DNA of 64,000 bases from assembly GCF_037975245.1 (NCBI RefSeq), contig NC_092566.1:4712001-4776000 (forward strand), given 5' to 3'. Positions 1-13,400 of this stretch are shown here, in pieces. The stretch is from Apostichopus japonicus (taxonomy: Eukaryota > Echinodermata > Holothuroidea > Aspidochirotida > Stichopodidae). The notes under the pieces were generated by a model. It was not told the origin of the DNA. It did not search any database and worked only from the letters and a program-made list of their open reading frames with translations. The position numbers and the translations under genes are program-made. Every line of letters starts with the position of its first letter. The first letter of the stretch is position 1.

Positions 1-839
1 TAAAAGAACACAGCTGTTTTTGATAACATAGCTATAAAAATTGGGGGGAATTTATAACTCTGTGTTTCTACCATGCACAACCCGAAAAATCTAATCCGAT
101 ACTTGATTTTTACCACATTTCATGCTGGGAAGAAATAAAGGTTTGCCATTGAATCAAAGCAACCATTGAAATTTTTGGGACACGAAACGTCCGTATAGGT
201 TTCATTTGGTTAACAGTTTGCTAAATTGGAAAAGCCAAATTATTTTAATCACAAAGATCTGTTTAGGTTGATTGGTGACATTAAGTGCCAACAAAATCCA
301 ACTCATTATATAACATATAAAAGGATGACTATATGTTGTACACAGTAAAAAATAAAATTATAAAATATAAAAATATAAATATAAAAAATAAAAAATAAAA
401 TTATAAAAAAAAAACCAGCAACCATGCTATCAGTCAAGGTTGCATTTTGATACCAATTTTAATTAACAATTTTAATTACCAAGTTTAATTACTCATTTTA
501 AGTACCAATTTTCATTCCGATCATTACGTGAAAGTCTCCCAATAGAAACTTGGACCAGTCACCCACCCGCAAGATTGCCCAATTCTGCAGGTACAAGTCA
601 GTCTCTCTGAAACGATAAAATTGCATGACTTGCTCACATATCGCTTTTGGTGTTACGTTTCATCACGGTTGATCTATCTTTGCTTGGCCATTCGCACTTG
701 CAGTGACAGGTCAATGATAAAACAATGGCATAGTGGTATAGCTCCTACAAGTGTGTATGCAATGAATTAACAATCAACTATATTAAACAGTTACAGTCTT
801 GTGGGTTTTACTTCATTAGAGTTCTTATCTTACTGGATA
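1..839. other. non-coding, AT-rich; probable cadherin intron
   Basis: I see no exon here. About 345-415 is a low-complexity A/T run. It lies upstream of the first cadherin exon I can place (1416), which begins in phase 0 in mid-domain, so this is most likely intron of that gene. Confidence 0.5.
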
Positions 840-1275
840 TTTATTGATATTTTTTTTTTATTGATTTATTTATTTTTTTGGTCACAAGTACAAAGTGGAG
901 GGAAGTCTTCCATAAAGCTTAAAAGCTTAACAATGTGGAAGACTCCCTGAAGAAAGAAAAGAAAAGAAAAAAAATATATATATATAAACACATATACATA
1001 AATATAAATACCAATTAAATGGTTAATATATATAGTAATTACATACAGGTAGAATTTGGTAGTAGTCAGTAACTAGCTATTATTTCCTTACATAACCACT
1101 TATTAAAGGCTGTGACTGACTTTTTACTCTTCAAATAGTTCGTTAGAAGATTCCATGTGTTTGTTGCACGGTTTTGTAGGCTTAAAGTTCCAATGGTGGT
1201 ATATTGTAGAGATTATAGTGGGCATGATTAGCATGCCTCGTGTTATGATTATGTACATCTCTGTTACTGGTTAAA
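840..1275 (-). mobile_element. 3' end of a non-LTR retrotransposon (LINE), broken
   Basis: Read on the minus strand, about 1270 down to 1195 encodes a stretch with HNHNTRHANHAHY. After a one-base frameshift, the frame continues with RATNTWNLLTNYLKSKKS and stops at 1066-1068. The order (N-T-R-H segment, then a W-N-x-L segment, then a short basic tail) is what I expect from the C-terminal end of CR1/L2-like reverse-transcriptase ORFs. Downstream on the same strand is a short untranslated tail with an imperfect hairpin (about 900-948) and an A/T-rich end. It is 5'-truncated and frameshifted, so dead. It lies in or upstream of the first visible cadherin intron. Clade assignment is inference. Confidence 0.5.
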
Positions 1276-1415
1276 AAAAAATCAAAGGCAGCTGGTAGTA
1301 ATAACAGACTTGGCCTGGGCTATGTTTAACACAGAATAGAGATGGACGGGACAGGAAATCTAATTGCAGGGAAAGAAACTTCATGTCTCTTTTGTACTTT
1401 TTGATGCTTTTATAG

Positions 1416-4400
1416 GCCACAGATTCTGGCGAACCTCCTTTGAATGCCTCTGTGAATGTTGAGGTTATACTGTTGGACATTGATGACAAAGTTCCTGAGT
1501 TTCAGCCGCCATTTAATGGCGTGGTAGAATCCAACGCAACACCAGGAACTAAGGTGAGACACACAGACATACCTCAGTGCTTATCATAATTATTAAAGCA
1601 ATCAATATTGTGGCACCATGGAAGCTGGTTTGCATAATCCAATGCTTAATTACCTTGACTTCATTTTGCATATTAAATGGGAACAACATTATAAAGTCTA
1701 TCTTAATGTATACAAATCTTGCCTAGCAGCCTGCATACTGACCCTTTTCTTCCAAGTTAGTTTCAGCCAACCTGAATTAATAAACCGGCTCTTCAACTGT
1801 ATGTCTATGTATTAGATCCTCCTGCAAGCAGTAACTCGCGAAGAAGCCTCATTGGCTTATCAAAGCCGCAAGCTGACCGAAGTCAGTCTCTTACATTCAT
1901 ATTTAACGTCCATTTTTATGAATTGTTAATTGTCAACAACTCTGTAACTGGACGACATACAATCTGGGAGTGACTCGAACCTTATGATTGAAAGGCACAT
2001 AATCTCCTATCTCTGTTGGTTAAAGACTGCCAGAGATAAAGTCTACTAAGTAAGGATCTACAGTATAGTAGAAATTAGGAATGAATTTGCAAGTAGTTTC
2101 CTAGCAGATTTCATGTGACCGTTCCCCTAATTAGGAGAACCTTAAAGTGAAATCTGTGAAGTCACTTAAATGGAGTGAAGACTCGCGCACAAAGAAACGT
2201 CTGATGCCGGTAATCTGACCTAGTTTGGAATGAGGTGTAACAGAAGTGTTAGACACCACCATCGATCCCAGAAAATACACACACAGCTTGCTACAGTCAG
2301 TAATTAGACTCCAGTGTACAGTCAGTTCATGCTGCTACGGTCAATACCCACAACACAGTGTACATAGCAGCGATGGACATCTCAGGTCCAGATAAAAGAT
2401 AACAAGATATCACGCTTCATTACTGTCTGCATTTTGTAGCGACAAGAAAAAAATTTCACTTGCAAGCTACGGAAAGTTAACTTTTTTCAGAGGCGGCACA
2501 CATTTTGGGGCGATGATAACTAGGAAACAGATCTGTATTACTTGAACAGATTTTCAATAGTCATCACCGATTGCTAGAAGTTCATTCTTGTATCAACATT
2601 TTGCCTTTCTTATATTTATTAAAAAGGTCGTCAGCGTCGTAGCAACCGATGAGGATTTGTCACCAAATAATGTGATAATCTACACGCCAGTCAACAGCAC
2701 TGATAAAGCCTGGGAGACCTTCTCTCTTCAAACCACTGCAGGTAAACTTACATCCTAAGTTATAGATGTCTCAAATTTGCTCCAAGCTGCTGCTTATGTC
2801 TTAACTTATAGATGAAAGCAAATATCAATACATAACTCAATTCCCAAGTTTTATTTTTCCCCAAAACACTATTGTTGTCTTGTGTTAATGTTCATAACCA
2901 TGCATCTGCCTTTAATGAATAAATTTAATATAATTCATGCTCGTGTGTCACATATACAGACGGAACATCGATCATTTTGGTATCGGCTGCTAATATCACC
3001 GCAACGACGACCTTTGACCTCAGAGTTCAAGCAAGTAATCCCCCCGATGCCGTGACCGGAGCGAGCAACAAAGCCAGCCAGCTGTATGAGATAGTAGTTA
3101 TCGATGGCAGCCTGTGTTACGTGGAACTTAAGCCTGCCTCCTTCGCTGCTGTAGAAACATCAAACAAGTTGGTCGCGGGAGAGGCTATTGTGGATATAAA
3201 TGGAACCAGCACCTGCGATGGGGAGGATTTTGCATTTCAGATAACTAGCCAAATACTCACCTTTTTCAATGGTAGGTTTATATATAAATTAACCTAGCTG
3301 TATGGAAATGTTCATATTTCAAAAAAATGCTTATAGTTTCAGATTGGATGAGGAGGATCTTGCTCCATTCTGGACTGATCAAGCCTCGTATTTATTGTTA
3401 CATTATTGAACCGCATATCTGTTCTAGAGATTTTATATGATTATGAATACGATGGGGGGGGTGGGATGGGTGGGGGGCTAACTCAGGTATGTAGGTATGG
3501 GCAAGAAATGGACGCTGCAGCTACAAGACTGACGGAAGAAATACATTCAGTGTGAAGTGCAAGATAGTAGATCAGAGTGTCTTAGGTGTGTATATTGTCC
3601 AGATATGCTACGTTGAAATATTAAAGAATTCTCACAAATAGGTCCTATACATACAAACTAGGCTCAGAAGTCAAAATATTCCGGCATTTCTATTTCTTTT
3701 TTGTCTATAAGTTTCTGTGGGCTGCTTTAAAATAGGATTTTGAAAGCCGCACTGGCCACAGAAAATTTTGCACATGGTCCGCACATTTTGGGTATACCTG
3801 TCGACGAAAGCGACAGAATACGTTTTCAGAGACTACATTGGTTTTTTATTTAATATTTAATTATCATGTAAGTTTTAGCAAATTGATTGCAAAACAGTAT
3901 GGATGAGGTGTTTGAGACAAAACTGATTTGTGAATCAAGACCTCAATAGTTATTAAAATATGTTTTTAGTTATTAAATGGTTATTATTAGTTTATTTTTT
4001 TTATATTTTTTATTAAAATATTTTAATAATATTTTAAAATATTTAAAATAAAAAAAAAATTAAAATATTTAATACAAAATATAAAAAATTAAATAGTTAT
4101 TAAAAATGTTATTAAAATATGTAAAATATGTTTTTTAACTCTTTTGTGACTTCAGGGTCAGCTTCAGTGAAAACAGATGACTGGTTCGTTATCTCCGTAG
4201 AGGGCGTCCTTTCTTCATCCTCATCAAACCTGGATCCAGGCATCTACGAAATCTCTGTGGCAGCAGTAAATGCTAGTGACCTGACAGATATGTTGAGTTT
4301 TACTGATTCAAAGGTAAAGCAAAATGTAGAAATACAGTAGTGGTCACGTTGCTCAAGTTTTTGCTCTTTTTTGCCAAATTCAACATTTCTCATTTTTTAA

Positions 4401-7400
4401 TTATGCAAATACCACGTGTTCTTTGTCCCTCCCAGTTAGCAGGTCATCAGGTCATCAGCAAGGTTTATGTGTTTTAATTTGATTTGCAAATTAAATACAA
4501 GATCTGCCTTGAAAATGTTATAAAATATTGGGATCTGTTGGAGAACATTTACACATTTAAACATTTTACTCTAATTTTACTCATTTTACTCATTACACTC
4601 AGAGCCTATGCCAAAGTGAATTAATCAGGTCACACATCCGGAGTCTGTGCATGCTGAGTTCTTCAATACCGCCCTCATTACCTTTCGGGGAAACATTTCA
4701 TACTGCAGTTTTGAAATGAAAACTGAGTAACTGTTACATTGCACACCCAGTTTAGACAGCAGATTTCTTGGCATTTCTGACTATAATCGAGGGTGCATTG
4801 AAATGTTAGAGGAAAATTTATATGGGTGGTCCGCCGAGTCGGTGCTAAGTAATGTAATAGGATGAGTTTGATAAATTTTTCACACGTACCACAGCAGTCT
4901 GTTTTTCCAGATATAGATGGGCGATCCTTTTCAAAGCCAAATACACAGTCGTAGTGAATGAAATATTTCCAATAGGGAAGGAAACAGACTCGTGCGTTCA
5001 TCAATATTCACGCTCCAAATTAATTCTCGCGATATCTGTTCACTGACTATATCCCAGTGCTGATTGAATCTGACTAGTATTTAAGTCTCATACTCAACAA
5101 CGAATAACATGATTGCATAAGTTGGAACTCCTGTTTGTCTCTTCCTACCTAAAACATCCTAACAGGTTGAAGTCAAAATATTAGCAGATAACAACGATGC
5201 TCCTAACTTTTTGAACGGAGGTGAAACCGTAACCCTCTTCTATCCAGTTTTTGCCGGCGATGAAGTCTACAAACTATTTGCAGACGACCCCGATGACGTA
5301 AACACCGGCAACGCCTTCCTCACTTACACGAAGATTTACGAAGAATCGGAAGGCATCCGATCAGGTAGGTCGTCCGAGAGCAATTATCACAAACTTTGTG
5401 AATTCTTCTGATAACTTTTTCCGCTGTTGTTTTTTTTTTCCCCTGCCCCTTCATTTCCTGTCTTGCATGTTGGTTGCATGTTGGTTGCATGTTTCAATAT
5501 TAATATTATGATATAAAATTATTCATTAACAGGGCACAATGCATCTCTGAAGGTGAGGCTTCTGCCTGTCTGTTTAATTGCCAACTTGTGTTCTTTTCTT
5601 ATTTCCAAATCGCAGTTTTGGGGCCATATTCCACTGGGTAGATAATGTCAAACTTATATTGAAGAGAAAAAATATTTCACACAGTTCTGTTGCAAATACC
5701 ACTTCAATATATTTTGTCTTAATCAACATGAGATATGGTTACGTGAATTTGGCTGGCTAATCCTTTGACTGCTCAAGAAATTTTGATCACAATAGGTGGT
5801 TTGTGATGTCATCTGGGTAGATTAAACATCACAGACCAAGCTAGGAGCCAAGGAGGAAGTGTACCCCCCTCACCCTCACCCGCCCCCTCCCAGGGAAATC
5901 AAGGTAGTAATACACTGTGCTCTCTGGTTCAGAATAGGGCTACATTGTTTAATTAACCGGTTAAACTTCTCATTTTCTTTGTTTTTTCCCATCGTACGGA
6001 TTAACCTTTCGATTCTTTGGAGGGTTTTCCCGGTAAAGGAGACTCAGAGTTTGCTAGCCCCCAGCTCTCTGTTTATGGGTGGATGTTTATGGTTGTCTAG
6101 TGTGGAACTGAAGGGTCTTGATTCAATTTGCTGAAATATTTTTCTTTCAATTCTTTGAATATTTTTTGAACACGCTTTGTTTGACATGTGATTGGGCAAA
6201 GACACTCTTTTTCTGCAAATGCTGTGCCTTTCAAAAGATCAACACAATTAAAACCATTCTCTCTTTCATTCTTTTTCTTTTTTATTCTCGATTGAAGACC
6301 TCTTTGAAGTTGATACCGACGGTCAGATCACCATAGCGGATAACTTGCCGGACTTGTCTGAGAGGATGGTCAATGTGACCGTGAAAGTAGAAGATTCTGC
6401 CCTTGAACCGCTTTCCAGCGTCACCTACCTCCTGGTTGAGCTGGTGCTGCCCGAATTAGACGATCTACCACCCACCATAATCCACGACTGCAGTTCCATT
6501 GAATACATTGCAGAGGTAAGCAGCTTGATAAGGATAATCCCTGTGACAGACTAATGTAACATGTATGCTAAAGAGATGAATATTCTGCATCGTTAGTAGA
6601 AATTAATCCCAGTTTAAAAACTTGAGAAGTGGATGATTGCGGGGTACAATCCCCCTGTTTCTGGCTATAGTTCCTTTCAACCTTTTACTGTGCAGATTGT
6701 GCCCCCCCAAAAAACTGACACTGAAAAATGTGTATCTTCCCAACCCTTTTAGCTATAGACTTGGTTTGAGTTTCAAAATAAAGCCGAAATACAGATCTAT
6801 TCAAGAATATTATATTTTAGGGAGGTGCTATTGATGTTTATTTTCCAAATTTTGGTTCAAAGTTTGTTTTGATTCAAAATGTGTGAACATTCTACATTTT
6901 GACTTTATTTTCCCTTAGAAACAGGCCAGCACCTTCATAAAATGTTCTAGAACAAAACCAACACATAAAAAACAAAAAACTACCCTGAAAGAAGCAGGGC
7001 TATAGAGAATTGGAAAATGTTAATTATCATCGGAATATTGCCAAAATTGAGTTCAAGAAAAATCACTTTCTGCTGAAATAAACTAGGTCGGTCACACTAC
7101 CCTCCTTGTACCCTCCTTGACTCCAGGAAGGGGATAACCGTGGGTGTCTGTGATGTTAAGATGGCGAATGTTCTGCCAAAGCTAATATGACTTTCCTACT
7201 GTAATCTTCCTGGTCATTCCAGAGGTGCCCCCAACACACTTCTTGGTCAATTTCACAGGTGCCCCCAACATACATACGCCCCACGGTATTTCTATATAAT
7301 AGAAAAGGCTTGACACACTCCACCAGCACCTGTAAACTATAGTACGTCATCGGCAACGCTTGGTGATTTACCAAAGCATTGAAGCCCAAGTCTGCGTTAC

Positions 7401-10400
7401 TAATCAGCCGGAGTGAACATGTTAATGTAATAGGCATAGCCAAGTAGGTTCGCCGATTAGTAAATCTGGCTAACAGACATTGATCGCTGGCGATGTGGTA
7501 TCGGAATCATTTATGAGCATGAATAACATCTACCCAGTTTTGAAATGTTACCACATTTTTTTTCCCCATTCAGGTAGCTGAAACAATAATAGACATACGA
7601 GACCATACATTCTCGGTGGCCGTTACATTTTCCTGAAAATTCAGACTCACAATATTGTCATTACATCTTTTTATCTTCCAGTTGTGCTTTTAATCTGTCA
7701 GTTGAACTATACATCCCTTTTTGCAACAGCATAAATTAAGGTACAAGAATAGATATGATGAAATGTCACCATTTCCTATTCCATCCTTGTTTTATCTTTC
7801 ATCACATAATTAACAGGGGTCCAAGGACACCATCTGCACAGTCTCCTCCAATGAGGAGGTCACCTTCACTGTTTCCCCCGACTTTGAGATTAGTATTGAT
7901 GGCGCCATCACCGCGGCGACAGATCTGAACTATGAGCAGCAACAGGACTATAGTGTGAGTATAGCAGACTAGATCCCTGGTATTTAAACTTCTTTGGCTT
8001 CGTGACCCCCTATCTGCCACCTTGATCATCTAGGCCATGTACCCTACAGATGAGGATCTAGTGGCCCGTGGGGAAGGGGTCAGTAGAAGGAAGGGATATC
8101 CCATCCCGGCATCCCATCGATAAAGTTTGCTGAGTTGCAAAATGATGTAATATTTTGCAACTTTTGGAATGACCTGTGTTCAAAATTTTTCCACTTTTTT
8201 TCCATTAAAATCGAGTCAAGTTTTTCTTTTGGTATGTTTTTGTGGATGACCCATCTGCAATTTGAAGACCAAGGGACTAGATGATTCACACAAGGAGATC
8301 ACACGACCCACTGCATCTTTTTCATTTTGTTGAATCCATTGTCATGCAGTGTGGAATACTTAAAGTGAAAGTTAATTACATTCAATTTTAACATTTTGTT
8401 TCATATTAAATAATGAAGACAAATATACTTCCCACGGGATCACCTGCTCCCCACGGGATCACCTGCTTCCCACCCGATCACCATTTAACTATTATAATCG
8501 GACTCAAACCTTAATACACAAAATGGGTTTTCAGTAGCCCAACAAAGATATTTTGTTTCTGAATAAGCTAATTACATCCAGTTTCTCTCTTACTGTTTTT
8601 GTTTTTTGTGTTGCCCCTTCAGGTCATTGTGAATGCAACAAGTACCACAACCATGTTGGGTGCATCACTGCAATTCATCGTCATGGTAACTGATGTCAAT
8701 GAATTTGCCCCAACCTTTGAGGTAATGTCTCTGAAGACGCTGTTTAATTGTTTCTACCCGTTTATGTGTAAATCTATATAAGACTGCAGAACAAAGCGAT
8801 TACCACATGTCGTCGTAAACACTTTTGTAGGGCTCCAAAATGATCTGAACCCTGTTAAATCTTAACTCTCTTCAAATTAAAGTGAAGTCTGCCCAGACAC
8901 TTGCAGGCCAGAGGATTCATTGCTATCACAGTCTGCTGCATAATTGTTAGGTAGTGTCAATGGTCAGTTGGTCAGTTGCTGACCTTGATATAACTGAGAC
9001 TACTTTGGTGGGATCAGCATCCTTTGGTTAAAGGGTGTGAAGACTCGCGCAAAAAGAAACGTCTAATGCCGGTAATCTGACCTAGTTTCGAATGAGGTGT
9101 AACAGAAGTGTTAGACACCACCATCGATCCCAGAAAATGCGCACACAGCTTGCTAGCTTCGGTAATTAGACACTAGTGTACAGTCAGTACACACAGCTAC
9201 GGTCAATACCACAACACAGTGTACATAGCAGCGATGGACATCTCAGGTCCAGATAAAGGTAACAAGGTATCTTGTTTCATTACTGTCTGCATTTTGTAGC
9301 AACAAGCAGAAAACTTCACTTGCAAGCAACGGAAAGTGCTTTTCAGATGGCAGCACACGGTTTGGGGCTAGTCTTCAATGTCTTTAAACCACCTTCACTG
9401 GTCAAGTGGTGGCATAGGTTTTATTTTGGGCCTTTTAGTTAGGGCAGCATCCATACAAGGTGGTCTTCTTATGAGTCATAAACTTGTGTAATAGGGACTC
9501 TCCAGCCCTGACCTAAAAATTTAATAGAGGGCGCTGTCATACCAATCCTCTCTAGTTCTGCCAAAACTTGACAAGCTGCAGTCTATGAGTGTAGATCATG
9601 ATATGGTATCATGAGTCCATCACTTGTCATTTTGACAGTTTCATTCGTAATTATTGCAGAAGAGATCTTGTCAAACGCATTTTCAGAGTTGGTTTTTTTT
9701 TCGGTTTTCTTTTTCTAAAATTTCTTTCTTGTTAATTTTGAAAAACTTGCACTGCTGGAACCATGAGCTAGACAATCACCCAGGAGGTCAGTATGTTGTA
9801 AGTTCATCAGACGTGTTTGTGTCACAGATCGTGAGTGCCGTCACGTGACCGTGTAACTTGAATTCAGAGATCGTGGAACAGATGAGATCTCTTAAAAACG
9901 GCGGAGAGCCCCACCAATTCTTAGGACTCGATTCGACAAGTTAAATCACCGAATTTGCGGTACAGATCCAAACTGTAACGAGGCTGTTTTTGTTTTTTTT
10001 CTTTCTTTTACTCAAGAGTGCGGACACCTTCACCATATCAGAAGATAATGGACTAGCTGATGAGATTTCCGGCTGTCCGGTAACTTATGAATTTGGCGTG
10101 GTAACGGCCACCGACCAAGACGGGTCTGATGAGAATACTTACACAGAGTACACTCTGGAAGGTGAGTCATCTTATAAATGCTTGGCGTTGCTTCGTTTTG
10201 CCGACATTTCGTCTCTTGTTATTTCTGCCATTAAATCACAACGATATACATTTGTTAATATGTAGTTATAGCAATGAGGCAGGGGGACCAGAAGTAAGAT
10301 CAGTTTTTGAGTCTGGTCCCTTACAAAAACATGGGATGGGGAGTATGGATATGCTGAATTCCAAGTTTGACAGCTGCCTATCAAACATTCTGTATGTAGA

Positions 10401-13400
10401 CACCAAAGTGCACCCTGTTTCTAAAATCAACATCAAAGATCAAATAATAGATATCAAGCTAGTCATGGTTTGTCTTAATGCACACTTTCATCTGTTCACA
10501 ACTCTTTCTCTTTAATCTGATAAAATGTCTGCTATTAAACTGACGTGAAGACTTTGAACCCTCTTTGCTGTTATTTTGTTGTTGTTATTATTATTATTAT
10601 TGTTATGTTTACACCATGCCTTACTCATACCATTGTACTCACTCACCAGTTGTACTCACTCACCAATTGTACTCACTCACCAGTTGTACTCACTCACCAG
10701 TTGTACTTACCAGTTGTACTCACTATTAGTTGAACTTATAAATACTCACTCACCAGTTGAACTCACTCACCAGTTGAACTTAAAAATACTCACTCACCAG
10801 TTGTACTCACTCACCAGTTGTACCCACTCACCAGTTGAACTTATAAATACTCACTCACCAGTTGTACTCACTCACCAGTTGTACTCACTCACCAGTTGTA
10901 CTCACTCACCAGTTGTACTCACTCACCAGTTGTACTCACTCACCAGTTGAACTTATAAATACTCACTCACCAGTTGTACTCACTCACCAGTTATACTCAC
11001 TCACCAGTTGTACTCACAGCATGCCTTACTCATACTATACCTTACTCACACCAGTTGTACTCACTCACCAATTGTACTCACTCACCAGTTGTACTCACTT
11101 ACCAGTTGTACTCACTCACCAGTTGTACTCACTCACCAGTTATACTCACTCACCAGTTGTACTCACAGCATGCCTTACTCATACTATACCTTACTCACAC
11201 CAGTTGTACTCACTCACCAATTGTACTCACTCACCAGTTGTACTCACTTACCAGTTGTACTCACTCACCAGTTGTACTCATACTATGCCTTACTCACACC
11301 AGTTGTACTCACTCACTAACTGTACTCACTCACCAGTTGTACGCACTCACCAGTTATACTCACTCACCAGTTGTACTCACAGCATGCCTTACTCATACTA
11401 TACCTTAATCACACCAGTTGTACTCACTCACCAATTGTACTCACTCACCAGTTGTACTCACTTACCAGTTGTACTCACTCACCAGTTGTACTCATACTAT
11501 GCCTTACTCACACCAGTTGTACTCACTCACTAACTGTACTCACTCACCAGTTGTACTCACTTACCAGTTGTACTCACTCACCAGTTGTACTCATACTATG
11601 CCTTACTCACACCAGTTGTACTCACTCACTAACTGTACTCACAGCATGCCTTAACCCTCTGTGCCCTCTGTATCCAGGTGATGCTAGGTTTACAGTGGAT
11701 GAGACTACAGGAGTTCTGTCCAAGATGGGATGCATTGATGTAGACAATCTTCCAGACGACCAATCTATCACCCTCTCTGTCACTGCCAGTAATGTTAAAG
11801 CCGATCGCCTGTTGAACTCCACGCAGACCATCACCATCATCGTCACGGACGTCAACGATAACTCACCGATTCTTGTGGTTCTCAACGGGACAGAAGTCCG
11901 CCGAACTGAATTCGTTCCTAACGAGATACTCTTCCAGTTCGATTACGAAGACGATGACATTGTGAGTTATTTGCAAATCGTTCGGCTCCTAGATACAACC
12001 ATTTCTTATCAGTCCTGCCCCACACACCTCCCCCCACCTCCCCCCCTCCATCCCCCTCCATCCTGTCTAATATCTAACTCTTCGTACAGCTTTTCTGTCC
12101 AATCTCTCATCTATTTCTGGAGTATAAATTCATTTTCAGACACCATCTGAGCTGCGCTGTTCAGTCACATGCCTGGTAACCTTGACTTAATAAGGATAGA
12201 GGGAGGGAGGCAAACTGAAATATTTGTTGGGAACTGCTTACATATTTATCCTGAAAGATATACTGAGTTGAATTTCCAGCCAGCAGTCTTGAACCACCAG
12301 AGATGATTGACAATAACACAAAACAGAAACAGTTTTAGAGGTCTATTCCATCGAGGTTCTTTAATTCAAGTTGGCTGAAGCTGACCCAAAGTAAAGGGGT
12401 CTAAAAGCTTTGATTTTTAATATCAAACTGAAAGGAATTCAGCAAATTTCACTTCAAAACAATTAAAACAAATCTGTGAGAGTTTTGATTAATTAAGCAG
12501 TCATAGGTGGATCAGTAATGTGAATGTTTAAAACTTAAAGTTTATGAATTCTTTCCTCTCATGCCCCTACTCCTCTATCCCCCTGCCCCCCCCCACTCCT
12601 GACCCCCACATCCCTCCTACAAGAATCTACGAACGGCCACAGACCATAAAACTGGAGCAGAGAACTGAGGGGGGCTGAACAAATTACAAATATTTATTTC
12701 TTTTGTCAAACAGGATACTGTTAATCAAGATAGTAGCTACAGCCACGATTGTTCAGATCCAGTTTGCTTTGACTTTTTGGAATTCTCAACAGAATTAGGT
12801 ACGATAGCTACAAATGAGAATGCACCAGCAAATAGTGTAGAAATACTGGTAAGTACTAAAGCATAAAAGACAATAGAGTAGACAAAGATCGTTAGTGATG
12901 AAGCTTGGCTTGTTGTAAGAACAATAGATTCAATGACAATAAGGATGGACAAAGATTGTTAGTGATGACAATCGAAATGCAGGAATTTGCCCAGGATTTC
13001 CTGAGTGCCGGGTATACTGATCGCCGTCGATTTTGAAGGTGCTCAGATGCCAAATGCTGGCACTTGTGTAGCTTTTGAAGCACATATACACAAGTACTAG
13101 TTTTGCTAACAATTTACTTTTTTTACTTTTTTTTCAATTTACGTTGAATAAATTGTTAGGAATTTCTGGATTTTAGATGAAAATAGTGCTGGGTGGGATT
13201 CACGATTTTTAAGACAGTGCTGGGCGGTAATTTTTAGTGCTGGGCGGGGTAGCCCAGTGCCGCCCAGCATGGTCACATACCTGGAAATGGAGTAAGGTTG
13301 TTGGTTTAATGAGTGAGATATTGTTGACAAGATATATAACAGCCTCAAAACGCAAAGACTAAAGACTATTTTCTCAGTATTCAATAAATGTTTTGTTAAC

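Larger units (their letters stand above)
1554..2626 (+). other. cadherin intron with two dispersed repeats
   Basis: No exon seen. It contains the short repeat at 1815-1884 and the roughly 330-base dispersed repeat at 2174-2506, both annotated separately. Confidence 0.6.

Noticed and set aside
4678-5004. 108-codon minus-strand open frame
   Set aside because: Lies in a cadherin intron and resembles no family; probably chance.
10545-12150. Several long open frames with repeated TSCTHSPVVLTHQLYS-type sequence
   Set aside because: They are all translations of the 17-bp minisatellite in an intron. Only the last part (11678-11961) is a real exon.
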